The notes beneath the pieces were generated by a model. It was not told where the DNA came from. It did no database searches and worked only from the letters and a program-made list of their open reading frames with translations. A DNA stretch of 64,000 nucleotides, taken from assembly GCA_004570955.1 (NCBI GenBank), contig SPPL01000001.1, positions 397,042 to 461,041 on the forward strand, read 5' to 3'. Shown piece by piece: positions 16,305 through 25,361 of this stretch; position 1 is the first letter of the stretch, and every line of letters begins with the position of its first letter. The DNA comes from Jeotgalicoccus nanhaiensis (GTDB lineage: Bacteria > Bacillota > Bacilli > Staphylococcales > Salinicoccaceae). The position numbers and the translations under genes are program-made.

Positions 16305-18035
16305 TTATCCTATCTGCATTTCATACATTCTGCTGTAAGTTTGACCTAACTCTATTAATTCCTGATGATTGCCCTGCTCTTTAATTTCACCGTTTTCTAA
16401 GAGTATAATCTGGTCCGCATGCTGTATTGTCGACAGCCTGTGCGCAATGATAAAGGTCGTGCGGTCTTTTGACACAACATCCATGGCATACTGAATCAGC
16501 TGTTCTGTTTCCGAATCGATATTGCTCGTCGCCTCATCCAGCACGAGCACTTTTGGATTAAAGGCGAGTGCCCGGGCAAATGAGATCAGCTGTCTTTCAC
16601 CTAAAGAAAGCGTCGCGCCCCGCTCTGTGAGCTCGGAATGAACACCGTCAGGAAGACGCGTCATAAGCGCCCCCGCCCCGACATCTTCAAGGGCTTTAAT
16701 TACTTCCTCTTCCGATATATTTTCATTGTTCAGCCTTACGTTATAGAGCAGTGTTCCGCTGTATATAAACGGATCCTGCAGCACGATCGACATAAACTGT
16801 CTTAAACTTTGTTTGTCGATTTGCTTCGTATCGGACTCATCGAAGTAAATCGCACCTTCGCTCGGGTCGTAAAACCGCATTAAAAGATTAATAATCGAAC
16901 TTTTACCCGAGCCGGTATGACCGACCAGAGCCACCGTTTCACCTTCGGCCGCATCGATATTAATATTTTTTAAGACATCTCTTTTGCCGTCATATGAAAA
17001 ATTCACGTTGCGAAATGAAATCTTGCCGGTGAACTCCTGCAGCAGCTGACCTTCTTTCTTCTCAGGTTCACTCTCCAGCATTTCAAAGACTTTATTTGCC
17101 GCTACACGCGCCTGCTCAAAAATACTCAACTGACCGATAATATTAAACAGCGGATTAAAGAAGCGGGTAATGTAGTCGACAAGCAGGTACATCAGACCGA
17201 CCGTCAGCGCCCCGGTGTCTCCGAGAAAAGTGCTTGCAAAAATATATACGAGTATGGCGAAAACCAGCGAACGGATAGAGTTTGCCAGATTTTCTCCAGA
17301 CAGGCTTTCCAGTTTGACGAGTCCGCTCGCACTGTCGTAATACTCATCGTTAATTTTTTCGAACTCGCTTCTGACTTGTTCTTCACGGTTAAAAACTTGA
17401 ATAATCGGCATGCCGTTAATCGATTCATTTATCATCGCGTTCATATCGCTGTTTCTTTCCCGTTTAATATGATTATTCTCATTGGAATATTTCTTATAGA
17501 GCACACTCCAGATAATAATGACCGGAATGAACAGAAGCATGACAACACCTGTCCAGAAGTGGACATAAAAGACAATCGCCGTAATACTGAAGATAGTTAA
17601 AATGCTCACCATAAACATCGGAATGACCGAAGCAAACAGCTGCAGTATCGATTCTGTATCATTTGTAATTCTCGCAACAACTTTACCTGCCGGCAGATTA
17701 TCAAAATACCGTATCGGCAGCTGCTGAACGTGTTTAAACACATCGAGCCGCATTTTTTGAACAGCTCTTGTTCCAGCAGAAATTAAGACAATCTGAGCAT
17801 AGTAGCTCGCAACCGCATGCATCATTTTTATCGTTAAAAATAAGGCAACTAAATATAAAATCGGGCGTATTAAAATGTTCCCTTCACCGAGTTTAATATG
17901 GTTATCGATAATTGCCGCTGCAATCAGCGGGCCGGCGAGTTCAAAGCCGACCATGCAAATCATTAAAAGTATGCCGCCTGTGAACATTCCTTTGTACTGC
18001 TTAATATAAGGCAGCAGTTTTAGCATTTCCTTCAT
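16305..18035 (-). CDS. bmrD: BmrD-like half of a heterodimeric multidrug ABC exporter
   Basis: Half-transporter of 576 residues: six membrane segments (to about 320) then an ATPase domain. Walker A GHTGSGKSS, Walker B VLVLDEATSNID with the catalytic glutamate, H-loop IIAHRLS. The ABC signature is degenerate, LSLGERQ. Together with its partner, whose Walker B glutamate is replaced but whose signature is canonical, one good and one degenerate ATP site would form, as in BmrC/BmrD of Bacillus subtilis. Its start overlaps the partner's stop in an ATGA junction. Confidence 0.9.
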   Translation of the reverse strand: MKEMLKLLPYIKQYKGMFTGGILLMICMVGFELAGPLIAAAIIDNHIKLGEGNILIRPILYLVALFLTIKMMHAVASYYAQIVLISAGTRAVQKMRLDVFKHVQQLPIRYFDNLPAGKVVARITNDTESILQLFASVIPMFMVSILTIFSITAIVFYVHFWTGVVMLLFIPVIIIWSVLYKKYSNENNHIKRERNSDMNAMINESINGMPIIQVFNREEQVRSEFEKINDEYYDSASGLVKLESLSGENLANSIRSLVFAILVYIFASTFLGDTGALTVGLMYLLVDYITRFFNPLFNIIGQLSIFEQARVAANKVFEMLESEPEKKEGQLLQEFTGKISFRNVNFSYDGKRDVLKNINIDAAEGETVALVGHTGSGKSSIINLLMRFYDPSEGAIYFDESDTKQIDKQSLRQFMSIVLQDPFIYSGTLLYNVRLNNENISEEEVIKALEDVGAGALMTRLPDGVHSELTERGATLSLGERQLISFARALAFNPKVLVLDEATSNIDSETEQLIQYAMDVVSKDRTTFIIAHRLSTIQHADQIILLENGEIKEQGNHQELIELGQTYSRMYEMQIG

Positions 18036-19768
18036 TCCGGCTCACCCCCTTTAAGAAAATAATCATTCTGTTTTGAATACCAGCCGCTGCTGTTCGACAG
18101 CTCTCTATGGGTGCCTGATTCAACAATCCTGCCATCTTCCAGCACGATAATTTTATCGGCGTGATGCACTGCTGATAAACGGTGTGTAATAATAATTGTC
18201 GTTTTGTCTTCACGGGTGTTTTTAATATGGCCGATAATTCTCTGTTCAGTTCGTGCATCGACAGCACTTAAGGCATCATCAAGTATGAGAATATCCGGTT
18301 TTCTGATCAGGCTCCTCGCAATTGAGATGCGCTGCTTCTGGCCGCCGCTTAACGACACCCCTTTTTCCCCGACGAGTGTATCGAGACCTTCCGGCATGCG
18401 CTTCAGATCTTCATCAAAAGCACTCAAACGGATAGCTTCCATCATTTCCTCTTCGGTTGCATCCGGTTTACCGAACATAATGTTCTCTCTGACAGTGCGC
18501 GAAAACAGAATGTTTTCCTGGGAAACATAGCCGAGCTTGTCTCGCAATTTTTTGCGGTCGAGCTGTGAAATATTCACACCGTCGATAATTAAATCTCCGG
18601 TGCCTTCCGGATATATTTTTAACAGCTGCTTGATAAAGGTCGACTTGCCGCTGCCGGTCTTGCCGACTACGCCGAGTGTCTCACCTTTGTTCAGCTCGAG
18701 TGTAATGTTCTCAAGGCTGTTGCGGTTTCCTGTCGGATATTTAAAAGTTACTTCGTTAAAGTTGAAGTTTGTATCATGCACTGTATCCCTGCCGCTGTCT
18801 TCCAAATCATCAGTTTCGTCGAGTACATTTTGAATACGGTCGTAAGATGCATTGCCGCGCTCCATAATATTAAACAGCATACCGAGAGCAAACATCGGCC
18901 AAATCAGCATGTTTAAGTAAACGTTAAATGTAATAAGCTCGCCGACAGTAATCACACCGTTATTGACGAGCACTGCACCGTAGCTGAACGATATCGCAAT
19001 ACTTGTTGATACGACGATAATCGTCAGCGGCTGAAAGAAGGCGTCGAGTTTTTCCACTTTCATAAATCTCTTTAAGTAGTTCTCAGTCAAGTTATGGAAT
19101 CTTTTGTTTTCAGCATCTTCCTGCACATAACTGCGGGTCAGCCTGACCCCTTCAACCACTTCCAGGACCGCGTCATTCATAACGCCGAAAGCTTCCTGGG
19201 AAGATTTATGACGCTTGTTAATCATCTTACCGAGACGGGACTCAATAATTGCAAGCAGAGGCAGCGGCAGCAGCGCAAAAAATGTCAGCTGCCAGCTGAT
19301 CGTAATGCCCATAACCAAGACAATTGTCAGTAAAAAGGTCGTTGAGTCGAGCAGTGTAATAATCCCGAATCCTGTTGCCATGTTCACTGTCCGAAGATCG
19401 TTCGTTGCTTTTGCCATTAAATCACCGGTTTTGCTTTTTTCATAAAAACTCGGCGACAGCAGCAGAAATTTACGCATCAGACGGCTGCGTAGGATAGATT
19501 CGATTTTAATTGCCCCTTCAAAGAGCAGGTAGCCCCACCAGTAACTGACAATGTATGCTCCAACAATTACCCCTGCAAAAATCAGAAGAATATTGCGCGT
19601 CATTTCCCTGGTCAGTTCACCGTTATTGATTAAATCGATAGTCCGGCCGATCAGCTGCGGCGGAATGATATCGAGGACGTTCGCAATTAGTAAAAATAAG
19701 ACAATCAATGCATAACGTTTTTTGTTCGAGAGAATATACCAGCTGATTTTCCTGATGTAATTAAACAT
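18032..19768 (-). CDS. bmrC: BmrC-like half of a heterodimeric multidrug ABC exporter
   Basis: Half-transporter of 578 residues with six membrane segments and an ATPase domain. Walker A is GKTGSGKST and the signature is canonical LSGGQKQR, but Walker B reads ILILDDALSAVD, with aspartate where the catalytic glutamate should be. This is the expected degenerate half of a BmrC/BmrD-type pair. First structural gene of the unit; upstream lie a promoter, a leader peptide and a terminator hairpin, so expression is probably induced by ribosome stalling. The start ATG follows GGGGGT by about 11 bases. Confidence 0.9.
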   Translation of the reverse strand: MFNYIRKISWYILSNKKRYALIVLFLLIANVLDIIPPQLIGRTIDLINNGELTREMTRNILLIFAGVIVGAYIVSYWWGYLLFEGAIKIESILRSRLMRKFLLLSPSFYEKSKTGDLMAKATNDLRTVNMATGFGIITLLDSTTFLLTIVLVMGITISWQLTFFALLPLPLLAIIESRLGKMINKRHKSSQEAFGVMNDAVLEVVEGVRLTRSYVQEDAENKRFHNLTENYLKRFMKVEKLDAFFQPLTIIVVSTSIAISFSYGAVLVNNGVITVGELITFNVYLNMLIWPMFALGMLFNIMERGNASYDRIQNVLDETDDLEDSGRDTVHDTNFNFNEVTFKYPTGNRNSLENITLELNKGETLGVVGKTGSGKSTFIKQLLKIYPEGTGDLIIDGVNISQLDRKKLRDKLGYVSQENILFSRTVRENIMFGKPDATEEEMMEAIRLSAFDEDLKRMPEGLDTLVGEKGVSLSGGQKQRISIARSLIRKPDILILDDALSAVDARTEQRIIGHIKNTREDKTTIIITHRLSAVHHADKIIVLEDGRIVESGTHRELSNSSGWYSKQNDYFLKGGEPE

Positions 19769-19840
19769 AATTCATTTTACCCCCAAATTTCCCTTTGAAT
19801 TATTTCGCTGTGATGGTGTTTATCCTCTCAGAAAAAGCAC

Positions 19841-19871
19841 AAAAAAGCGCGCACTATTAATGTGCACGCTT
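19841..19871 (-). terminator. Attenuator terminator upstream of the ABC exporter operon
   Basis: On the minus strand AAGCGTGCAC and GTGCGCGCTT form a 10-position stem with one mismatch and a 7-base loop, followed by TTTTGTGCTTTTT. It lies between the leader peptide and the exporter genes, 73 bp before the first ATG, so it should stop transcription in the uninduced state. It might instead only terminate the oxidoreductase gene further upstream. Confidence 0.8.
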
Positions 19872-19889
19872 AAAAATTGCATAAAAATA

Positions 19890-19960
19890 GAGAGGACATG
19901 CCTCTCCATTTTCAAATATATCTTATTTTAAAATAATTTATAATTGTGAAAGTAGAGAGG
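19890..19960 (-). promoter_or_regulatory. Alternative pairing segments of the ABC-exporter leader
   Basis: On the minus strand CCTCTCTACT (19951-19960, inside the last codons of the leader peptide) is followed by GGAGAGG (about 19901-19907) and then by a second CCTCTC (19890-19895). The middle segment can pair with either flank, a layout seen in ribosome-controlled leaders: a ribosome stalled in the leader would cover the first copy. How this switches the downstream terminator is not evident from pairing alone. Confidence 0.5.
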
Positions 19961-20015
19961 TACGGATATTTGTTTTTGAAATTGCAGTTTTTTGAGTTTG
20001 CTGTAATAATTTCAT
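19938..20015 (-). CDS. Leader peptide (25 aa) of the ABC-exporter attenuator
   Basis: Short reading frame starting MKLLQQTQKTAISK and ending TSLLSQL, with a near-perfect AGGAGG nine bases before its ATG (20013-20015). It sits directly after a good promoter and before a terminator hairpin on the same strand as the exporter genes. Such well-translated short leaders precede antibiotic-induced resistance genes (BmrB before bmrCD, erm and ABC-F leaders). No sequence similarity to a known leader is claimed; position and architecture are the evidence. Confidence 0.75.
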   Translation of the reverse strand: MKLLQQTQKTAISKTNIRTSLLSQL

Positions 20016-20053
20016 AACGCCTTACCTCCTGTTCATATTTTTGTCACAAAACA

Positions 20054-20082
20054 AGCATAAATTATCTTTTTACAATTTGCAA
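20054..20082 (-). promoter_or_regulatory. Promoter of the leader peptide and ABC exporter
   Basis: Minus-strand TTGCAA (20077-20082), a 17-bp spacer and TATGCT (20054-20059) form a good sigma-A promoter. Transcription would start near 20047, about 32 bases before the leader ATG. Confidence 0.65.
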
Positions 20083-20107
20083 GCAGAATTTTCGAATAAT
20101 TTAAGAA

Positions 20108-21097
20108 TTATATAGTAAAGGCAATCTTGCCCATCATGCCGGCATTTTCGAGATGATCAAACGCCTCTTTATAATCTTCGAGTTTAAATGTCTTATCCAT
20201 TACCGGTTTAATGTTGTGTTTTTCGATAAAATCGAGCATTTCCTGAAGTTCTTCTGCACTCGCCATCGTTGAGCCGAGCAGATTGAACTGGCCGTAGAAA
20301 AACTTGCGGAGATCAAAGTTTACAGTGTCTCCTGCAGATGCACCGAAAGCGACTAAAGTACCGCCCCGTTTCAGCTGGTCCAGGGACTGATTAAAAGTTG
20401 CCGCACCGACACTTTCAATAACGAGATCAACCTTCTCACCGTCGAGCTGCTCACCCCAGTCCGCTTCAGAATCAAGCGCTTTATCAGCACCGAGTTTCAG
20501 CGCTTCTTGACGTTTTTCTTCTGAACGCGAAGTAACATAGACTGTTGCCCCGGCAGCTTTGGCAAACTGCAGAAGATAAGTCCCTGCCCCGCCTGTTGCA
20601 CCGGGAATCAGGACCGTTTGCCGAGCTTCAAGCTGCCCTCTCGTAAACATCGCGCGGTAGGCGGTCATCGCAGATAAGGCAAGCACTCCCGCTTCTTCCC
20701 AGTTTAAATGTTCAGGCTTCGCTACAGCATTTTCTCGAGGTATGGTGATGTACTCTGCGAAAGTGCCGTTGAACGGAAAACCGGTAATTTCAAAACCTTC
20801 CGGCGGCACCGCGCTATTTTCTCTCCAGCCTAGCGAAGGATTGATGATGACTTCGTCACCCGGCTTAACGTTGGTCACATTCGCGCCGACAGAATCGACA
20901 ATCCCTGCACCATCAGAACCGAGCACAAGCGGCGGATCATTTTCATCGTGCCTGTTCGGGATAAATAAGTCTCTGTGATTCAAACCTGCTGTTTTTAATT
21001 TAACGATGACCTCATCGTCACCCATTTTATCCTGTTCCACTTCACCGAATTTAATACCTTCAAGACTCTGTACACCTTCATGATATACAGCTTTCAT
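20108..21097 (-). CDS. Zinc-independent MDR-family alcohol dehydrogenase/quinone oxidoreductase (YogA-like)
   Basis: NAD(P)H-dependent oxidoreductase of the medium-chain dehydrogenase superfamily, 329 residues. The N-terminal GroES-like domain has GLNHRDLFIP where zinc enzymes have a catalytic cysteine, and there is no structural four-cysteine lobe, so it should be a zinc-free quinone-oxidoreductase-like enzyme. The Rossmann domain shows LIPGATGGAGTYLLQFAKAAG. An unknown 135-residue gene lies 22 bp upstream on the same strand. Substrate unknown. Confidence 0.82.
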   Translation of the reverse strand: MKAVYHEGVQSLEGIKFGEVEQDKMGDDEVIVKLKTAGLNHRDLFIPNRHDENDPPLVLGSDGAGIVDSVGANVTNVKPGDEVIINPSLGWRENSAVPPEGFEITGFPFNGTFAEYITIPRENAVAKPEHLNWEEAGVLALSAMTAYRAMFTRGQLEARQTVLIPGATGGAGTYLLQFAKAAGATVYVTSRSEEKRQEALKLGADKALDSEADWGEQLDGEKVDLVIESVGAATFNQSLDQLKRGGTLVAFGASAGDTVNFDLRKFFYGQFNLLGSTMASAEELQEMLDFIEKHNIKPVMDKTFKLEDYKEAFDHLENAGMMGKIAFTI

Positions 21098-21119
21098 AAA
21101 AATAACCTCCTCGTAAAAT

Positions 21120-21527
21120 TTACTTTGTCGGTTTAACAGTTATGCCGCCAGCTTCACTTGACAGCGTCCAGTTTGCGGACAGAATATTCTCTAAATCTTT
21201 CTGCTGGTTTTCATCGAGTTCAAGTCCTGAAATGACAAATTCATCGACCTGGTAATCTTCATCAGCAAATTTGCCGAACTTCATTTTAATTAAATTCTTA
21301 AGACCATTGAAAGTAAGAAACTTCACTTTGTAGCCGTCGTTCACAATCGACTCAAAATCCGCATTTTTGTCGAGTTCGACCAGCGCATCAAAATCCATAT
21401 TTTCTTTAATAGTCTTGAATTCCTCAAGATCATTTGCTCTAATATTTTCAATAATTTTATCGTTGCTTATGCCATTTCCTCTCAAAGTTTCAATCGCATA
21501 AGCTTCCATTAACGTAATCGATTCCAT
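21120..21527 (-). CDS. Conserved-looking hypothetical protein (135 aa)
   Basis: Not recognised. Begins MESITLMEAYAIETLRG, is acidic and mostly helical at the N-terminus, with a beta-rich middle (YKVKFLTFNGLKNLIKMKFG) and an acidic region around DEDYQVDEFVISGLELDE. No signal peptide or membrane segment. AGGAGGCACATAG lies before the ATG, a good ribosome binding site. It is 22 bp upstream of the oxidoreductase gene and probably cotranscribed with it. Confidence 0.7.
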   Translation of the reverse strand: MESITLMEAYAIETLRGNGISNDKIIENIRANDLEEFKTIKENMDFDALVELDKNADFESIVNDGYKVKFLTFNGLKNLIKMKFGKFADEDYQVDEFVISGLELDENQQKDLENILSANWTLSSEAGGITVKPTK

Positions 21528-21707
21528 CTATGTGCCTCCTAAAATAATGTTACCGCTATTGTATCATTTAGAAGGTTTTATGAAACGGTAAATAGCTTGG
21601 GATAAGTATTCGTTTGCGAACGTATGTGGGTGCTTCATCGGGACGATAATGGGTATGCATCCATTAAAGAGAAATTTTTAATCTTGTAAAAGAAGGAGAA
21701 AGATAAA

Positions 21708-22568
21708 ATGGATAGTCATTACACAAACATTAATGGTATTAAACTGCATTACGTCACAGGCGGCATTGAAAATGGCCCTGTCTGCCTGCTGCTGCATGGT
21801 TTCCCCGAAAGCTGGATTACGTGGCGAAATGTAATCCCCCATCTTGAAGAACATTATAAAATTGTTGCCGTAGATCTCAGGGGTTACGGAGATTCAGACA
21901 AACCTGAAGGCATTAGAAATTACACAAATAAACTTATGGCGAGTGATATCGCAGGAATATTAGCTGAGTTGAAGCTTACCCGTGCTTACGTCGTCGGTCA
22001 TGACCGCGGTGCAAGAGTCGCACGAAGAATGGCCTATGATTATCCGGAATTAATTAACCGTCTTGCACTGATCGAAATTATGCCGATGGAATATGTGTAT
22101 TCTTTATCCGCTGAAGAAGCTGCGAAGAAATATTGGCATTGGGTATTTCAAGTTGTGTCCGATCTTCCGGAAACTCTAATTTCAGGCAAAGAAGAAGAGT
22201 ATTTAAAATTCCTGCTTAGCCGCGGTGATGGTTTATTCGAACGCTTAAATTCAGATGGCTCGTGGGAGGAGTATCTCTCACACTGGAAAAAGCCAGGCGC
22301 AGTGAAAGCAGCGTTAAGTGATTACAGAGCATCGTATAAATTTGATCTGCCGGAGTATCAGGAAATGGTTGAATCAGAAGATAAATTAAACATCGACACG
22401 CTGCTGCTTTGGGCAGAAAACGGAAATTTATCGGGGCTGCCTGTTGAAGAAATATGGAAGCAGTCGATTAATAATGTGACAGGATATGAACTTAAGAACT
22501 GCGGCCACTATCTGCTCGAAGAAAGCGGCGAAGAAGTCGCAAAGTGCATTCTTAAATTTGATAAATAG
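21708..22568 (+). CDS. Alpha/beta hydrolase, epoxide-hydrolase/haloalkane-dehalogenase type
   Basis: Cytosolic hydrolase of 286 residues. The oxyanion region is HGFPESWITWR, the nucleophile is an aspartate in GHDRGARVARR, as in epoxide hydrolases and fluoroacetate dehalogenases rather than serine esterases, and the catalytic histidine is in NCGHYLLEESG. AAGGAGAAAGATAAA precedes the ATG. Single gene. The true substrate (an epoxide, a halogenated acid or another ester) cannot be read from the sequence. Confidence 0.85.
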   Translation: MDSHYTNINGIKLHYVTGGIENGPVCLLLHGFPESWITWRNVIPHLEEHYKIVAVDLRGYGDSDKPEGIRNYTNKLMASDIAGILAELKLTRAYVVGHDRGARVARRMAYDYPELINRLALIEIMPMEYVYSLSAEEAAKKYWHWVFQVVSDLPETLISGKEEEYLKFLLSRGDGLFERLNSDGSWEEYLSHWKKPGAVKAALSDYRASYKFDLPEYQEMVESEDKLNIDTLLLWAENGNLSGLPVEEIWKQSINNVTGYELKNCGHYLLEESGEEVAKCILKFDK

Positions 22569-22757
22569 CAAAACGGATTTGTTAATATTTACACCAAACT
22601 GACTTCTGGGAGGGTTTCATATGATATTTAAAAGCTACATACTAATCCCTATTTGCCGAGCTTTTTTATGTACAAATCCAGTTCATAATTCTTTAATTTT
22701 CTGAAAATTATGATAAAATTAAAAGAAACTAATATTTTAAGAAGGGAGAAGAAAACA

Positions 22758-24098
22758 ATGTCGAAAGTTTCGTCGTCGAGATTATTGTTCTTTACAATGC
22801 TAATCTTTGTATTGGCGTTGGCAGCATGCGGCAATGATGATAGTACTTCAGAAGAAGCAACGACGGATGAATCAGAGACTGCAACAGAAGAATCAGCTGA
22901 CGACTCGGAAACCGCAACGGAAGAATCAACCGGTGAATCGGAAACTTCAACGGAAGAAAGTGCTGAAACTGAACCAAAAGTAACTGAGTTTGAACCAGCA
23001 TTTCCAGAACAAACAAGAGCGCCTAAAGTAGAGACTGAAACAGAATTGAATGTGGAGGTTGTTGCTGAGGGTCTTGATGTGTCCTGGGGTATGGAAGAGT
23101 TTGATACGAACCGTTTGCTTGTTACACAAAGGGACTCCGCAGAACTTCTTATTTTAAACCTTGAAGATGGTTCTGTTTCAGATCCAATCGAAGGTACACC
23201 GGAAGTAAATAACGAAGATCAAGGTGGTTTACTTGATGTAACCGTCGCACCTGATTTCGACGAATCAAGGTTAGTGTTTATGACGTTTTCCGAAGATAAG
23301 GACGATGGTACTTTAACTGCTGTCGGTAAAGGTGTGTTATCAGAAGATGAGACCTCACTTGAAGATTTTGAAGTTATCTTCGAGGCAGAACCAGCCTATG
23401 ATGGTACCTTACACTATGGCGGGCGTATTATATTTGATGAAGATGGCAACCTGTTCTTAACAACTGGCGAACGCTCAGATGATCCAATTCGCGAACGTGC
23501 ACAGGACTTAGATGCTTATTTAGGTAAAGTCATTCACATTACACAGGACGGGGAACCAGTAGATTCGAATCCATTTATTGAAGATGAAGACGCACTTGAT
23601 GGTATATACAGCTACGGTCACCGTAATATTCAAGGTGTGGACTTCAACCCAGAAACAGGAGACTTATGGATTGTTGAGTTCGGTCCACAGGCCGGGGATG
23701 AGCTGAACATTATTGAACCGGGTTCTAACTATGGATGGCCGACTGTGTCTTACGGTATCGAGTACAGCGGTGAATTAATAAATGATGGTATTTCAGAACA
23801 CGAAGCGCAGGGCTTTGTTGAACCAGTATATTACTGGGATCCAACGAGTGCACCAAGCGGTATGTCATTCTATGATAACGACGCCATTCCTGAATGGGAG
23901 AACAACCTGTTTATCGGCGGTCTAGCGCCAAACTATATTGTACGTGTCGTCATTGAAGATGACATGATTGTTGGGGAAGAACGTCTGTTAACTGATGAAG
24001 GACAACGTTTCCGCGATATTCTTGTAACTGAGGATGGCGCGCTGGTTGCAGCTACTGATGGCGGTATGATTTATAAGGTTACTGCAGCAGATGAATAA
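22758..24098 (+). CDS. Lipoprotein PQQ-dependent sugar dehydrogenase (GSDH/sorbosone family)
   Basis: Exported lipoprotein of about 446 residues: signal peptide LLFFTMLIFVLALAAC with the lipobox cysteine at about residue 25, then a Ser/Thr/Glu-rich linker with repeated ESETATEES-like units (about 28-75), then a six-bladed beta-propeller with GGLLDVTVAPDF, GGRIIFDEDGNLFLTTG, YSYGHRNIQGVDFNP and SNYGWPTVSYG, the hallmarks of soluble aldose/sorbosone dehydrogenases. The start at 22758 has AAGGGAG upstream. The cofactor is inferred from the family. Ends in a 16-bp perfect terminator stem. Confidence 0.88.
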   Translation: MSKVSSSRLLFFTMLIFVLALAACGNDDSTSEEATTDESETATEESADDSETATEESTGESETSTEESAETEPKVTEFEPAFPEQTRAPKVETETELNVEVVAEGLDVSWGMEEFDTNRLLVTQRDSAELLILNLEDGSVSDPIEGTPEVNNEDQGGLLDVTVAPDFDESRLVFMTFSEDKDDGTLTAVGKGVLSEDETSLEDFEVIFEAEPAYDGTLHYGGRIIFDEDGNLFLTTGERSDDPIRERAQDLDAYLGKVIHITQDGEPVDSNPFIEDEDALDGIYSYGHRNIQGVDFNPETGDLWIVEFGPQAGDELNIIEPGSNYGWPTVSYGIEYSGELINDGISEHEAQGFVEPVYYWDPTSAPSGMSFYDNDAIPEWENNLFIGGLAPNYIVRVVIEDDMIVGEERLLTDEGQRFRDILVTEDGALVAATDGGMIYKVTAADE

Positions 24099-24110
24099 TT
24101 AAAGATTCAA

Positions 24111-24150
24111 AAACATCGGAGCAAATCTCCATTTGCTCCGATGTTTTAAA
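24111..24150. terminator. Strong bidirectional terminator
   Basis: A perfect 16-bp inverted repeat (24111-24126 with 24131-24146) has a CTCC loop. It lies between the sugar dehydrogenase and the converging membrane protein gene and can serve both. Confidence 0.92.
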
Positions 24151-24184
24151 ATGTTCTAAAACTTTTCATATTGTAATATCATGT

Positions 24185-25312
24185 TTAAATATCTTTATTT
24201 ATTAACCATTCAAATAAATAACAATATAATCTGATTGTATCATTGATTAATGAATCGCTACTTCCTGTGGTATATAATTTTATCAAACCTAGATTAGTAT
24301 TATCTTCATTTGGATTTTCTTGAAAATCCTTGATTATATTAGCACATAAAGAAATATTGAATTCTGTATTTAACAACAGTTGTTGAAGCTCTAACTTAGA
24401 AGTATTGGGAAAATATTTTTCTGCTGTGCTAATTTTAATTTGTCCTACACCTAAACTAGGATCTTGATTAGCTGTAAATTGTGGTAAATATTTTACAGAG
24501 AGATGTTCTTTATATTTAGTAATAAAGTCTCCTCTATTAAATCTTTCAATTGTTAAAAGTGAATTTATATAACTGAAATCAATCTCATATTCATTCGCAT
24601 ACTTGTACATATAAGTTATTTCTTCATCCGTAAAATTTACATCTGTTAAGAGTCTATTTTTAAAATAGTTTAATTTATTATTAAACCATAGATTTGTTCT
24701 ATATTTATCCAGTTCATCTTCTTCTGCCGGATAATTATTATGCTCATAATATACTCCTTCATTATTCTCCTCATTGTCCTCATCTTCGAGATAGAAATCA
24801 TGATTTCTTTGATGCACTCTACTATTCAGCTTTTTAGACAAATAAATATATAACCACTGTGAAAATAGAGCTAGCACTATTTGTCCGAGTACTGAATATA
24901 ATAAAGTTAAGTTTTTTATGTCTTGCAATAATTCATATATAAGTATTGAAAGGACAGAAATGATTATATTAACCACTACGAAAACCAGCAAAGTTAGTCT
25001 GTATAAGTTTTTATGCTCTTGTAAAGCATAATCTATATTCCCCTCGCTTAGAAATGCTGGCCATACAATGAGTACACTACCTAGTCCGATACCTATAATG
25101 ACTACTAACGGATTTTGGACAATAAATAAAAATATTATACTCATCAATAAAGTAATGATTACTCTGATTACAATTCTATTCCATCTGATTCCTGATTCAA
25201 ATTCCGTCAATAGCTGACTAACACTAAAATACGCATTTGAAAAAAATACTTTTTGTATTTTAAAAGTCACTACATAAACCAATGCAATGATAATAGTATT
25301 AACAAAATCCAT
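24185..25312 (-). CDS. Membrane protein with lytic-transglycosylase-like C-terminal domain
   Basis: 375 residues, AT-rich. About five hydrophobic segments lie between residues 4 and 160, then an acidic linker (EDEDNEENNEG), then a domain that reads like an SLT/lysozyme fold: LLTIERFNR with the candidate catalytic Glu256, SLGVGQIKISTAEKYFP matching the GLMQIMPSTA motif, NTEFNISLCANIIKDF matching the Ni-x-ylr helix, and LGLIKLYTTGSSD matching the YNAGP region. Five segments leave the side of the C-terminus uncertain. The start has no strong ribosome binding site. It lies 49 bp downstream of asparaginase. Role unknown: cell-wall enzyme or defence effector are both open. Confidence 0.65.
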   Translation of the reverse strand: MDFVNTIIIALVYVVTFKIQKVFFSNAYFSVSQLLTEFESGIRWNRIVIRVIITLLMSIIFLFIVQNPLVVIIGIGLGSVLIVWPAFLSEGNIDYALQEHKNLYRLTLLVFVVVNIIISVLSILIYELLQDIKNLTLLYSVLGQIVLALFSQWLYIYLSKKLNSRVHQRNHDFYLEDEDNEENNEGVYYEHNNYPAEEDELDKYRTNLWFNNKLNYFKNRLLTDVNFTDEEITYMYKYANEYEIDFSYINSLLTIERFNRGDFITKYKEHLSVKYLPQFTANQDPSLGVGQIKISTAEKYFPNTSKLELQQLLLNTEFNISLCANIIKDFQENPNEDNTNLGLIKLYTTGSSDSLINDTIRLYCYLFEWLINKDI

Positions 25313-25361
25313 TAAACTTAATATTCTATATTCCTCTTTTCATAAAATAATGTATCTAACT

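Noticed and set aside
21615..21630. LexA box before the alpha/beta hydrolase (CGAACGTATGTGG)
   Set aside because: Only one half-site is intact; the GTTC half is lost.
22624..22740. Toxin-like or small RNA gene in the gap before the sugar dehydrogenase
   Set aside because: No convincing hairpin, promoter pair or conserved frame is visible; it is AT-rich upstream sequence.
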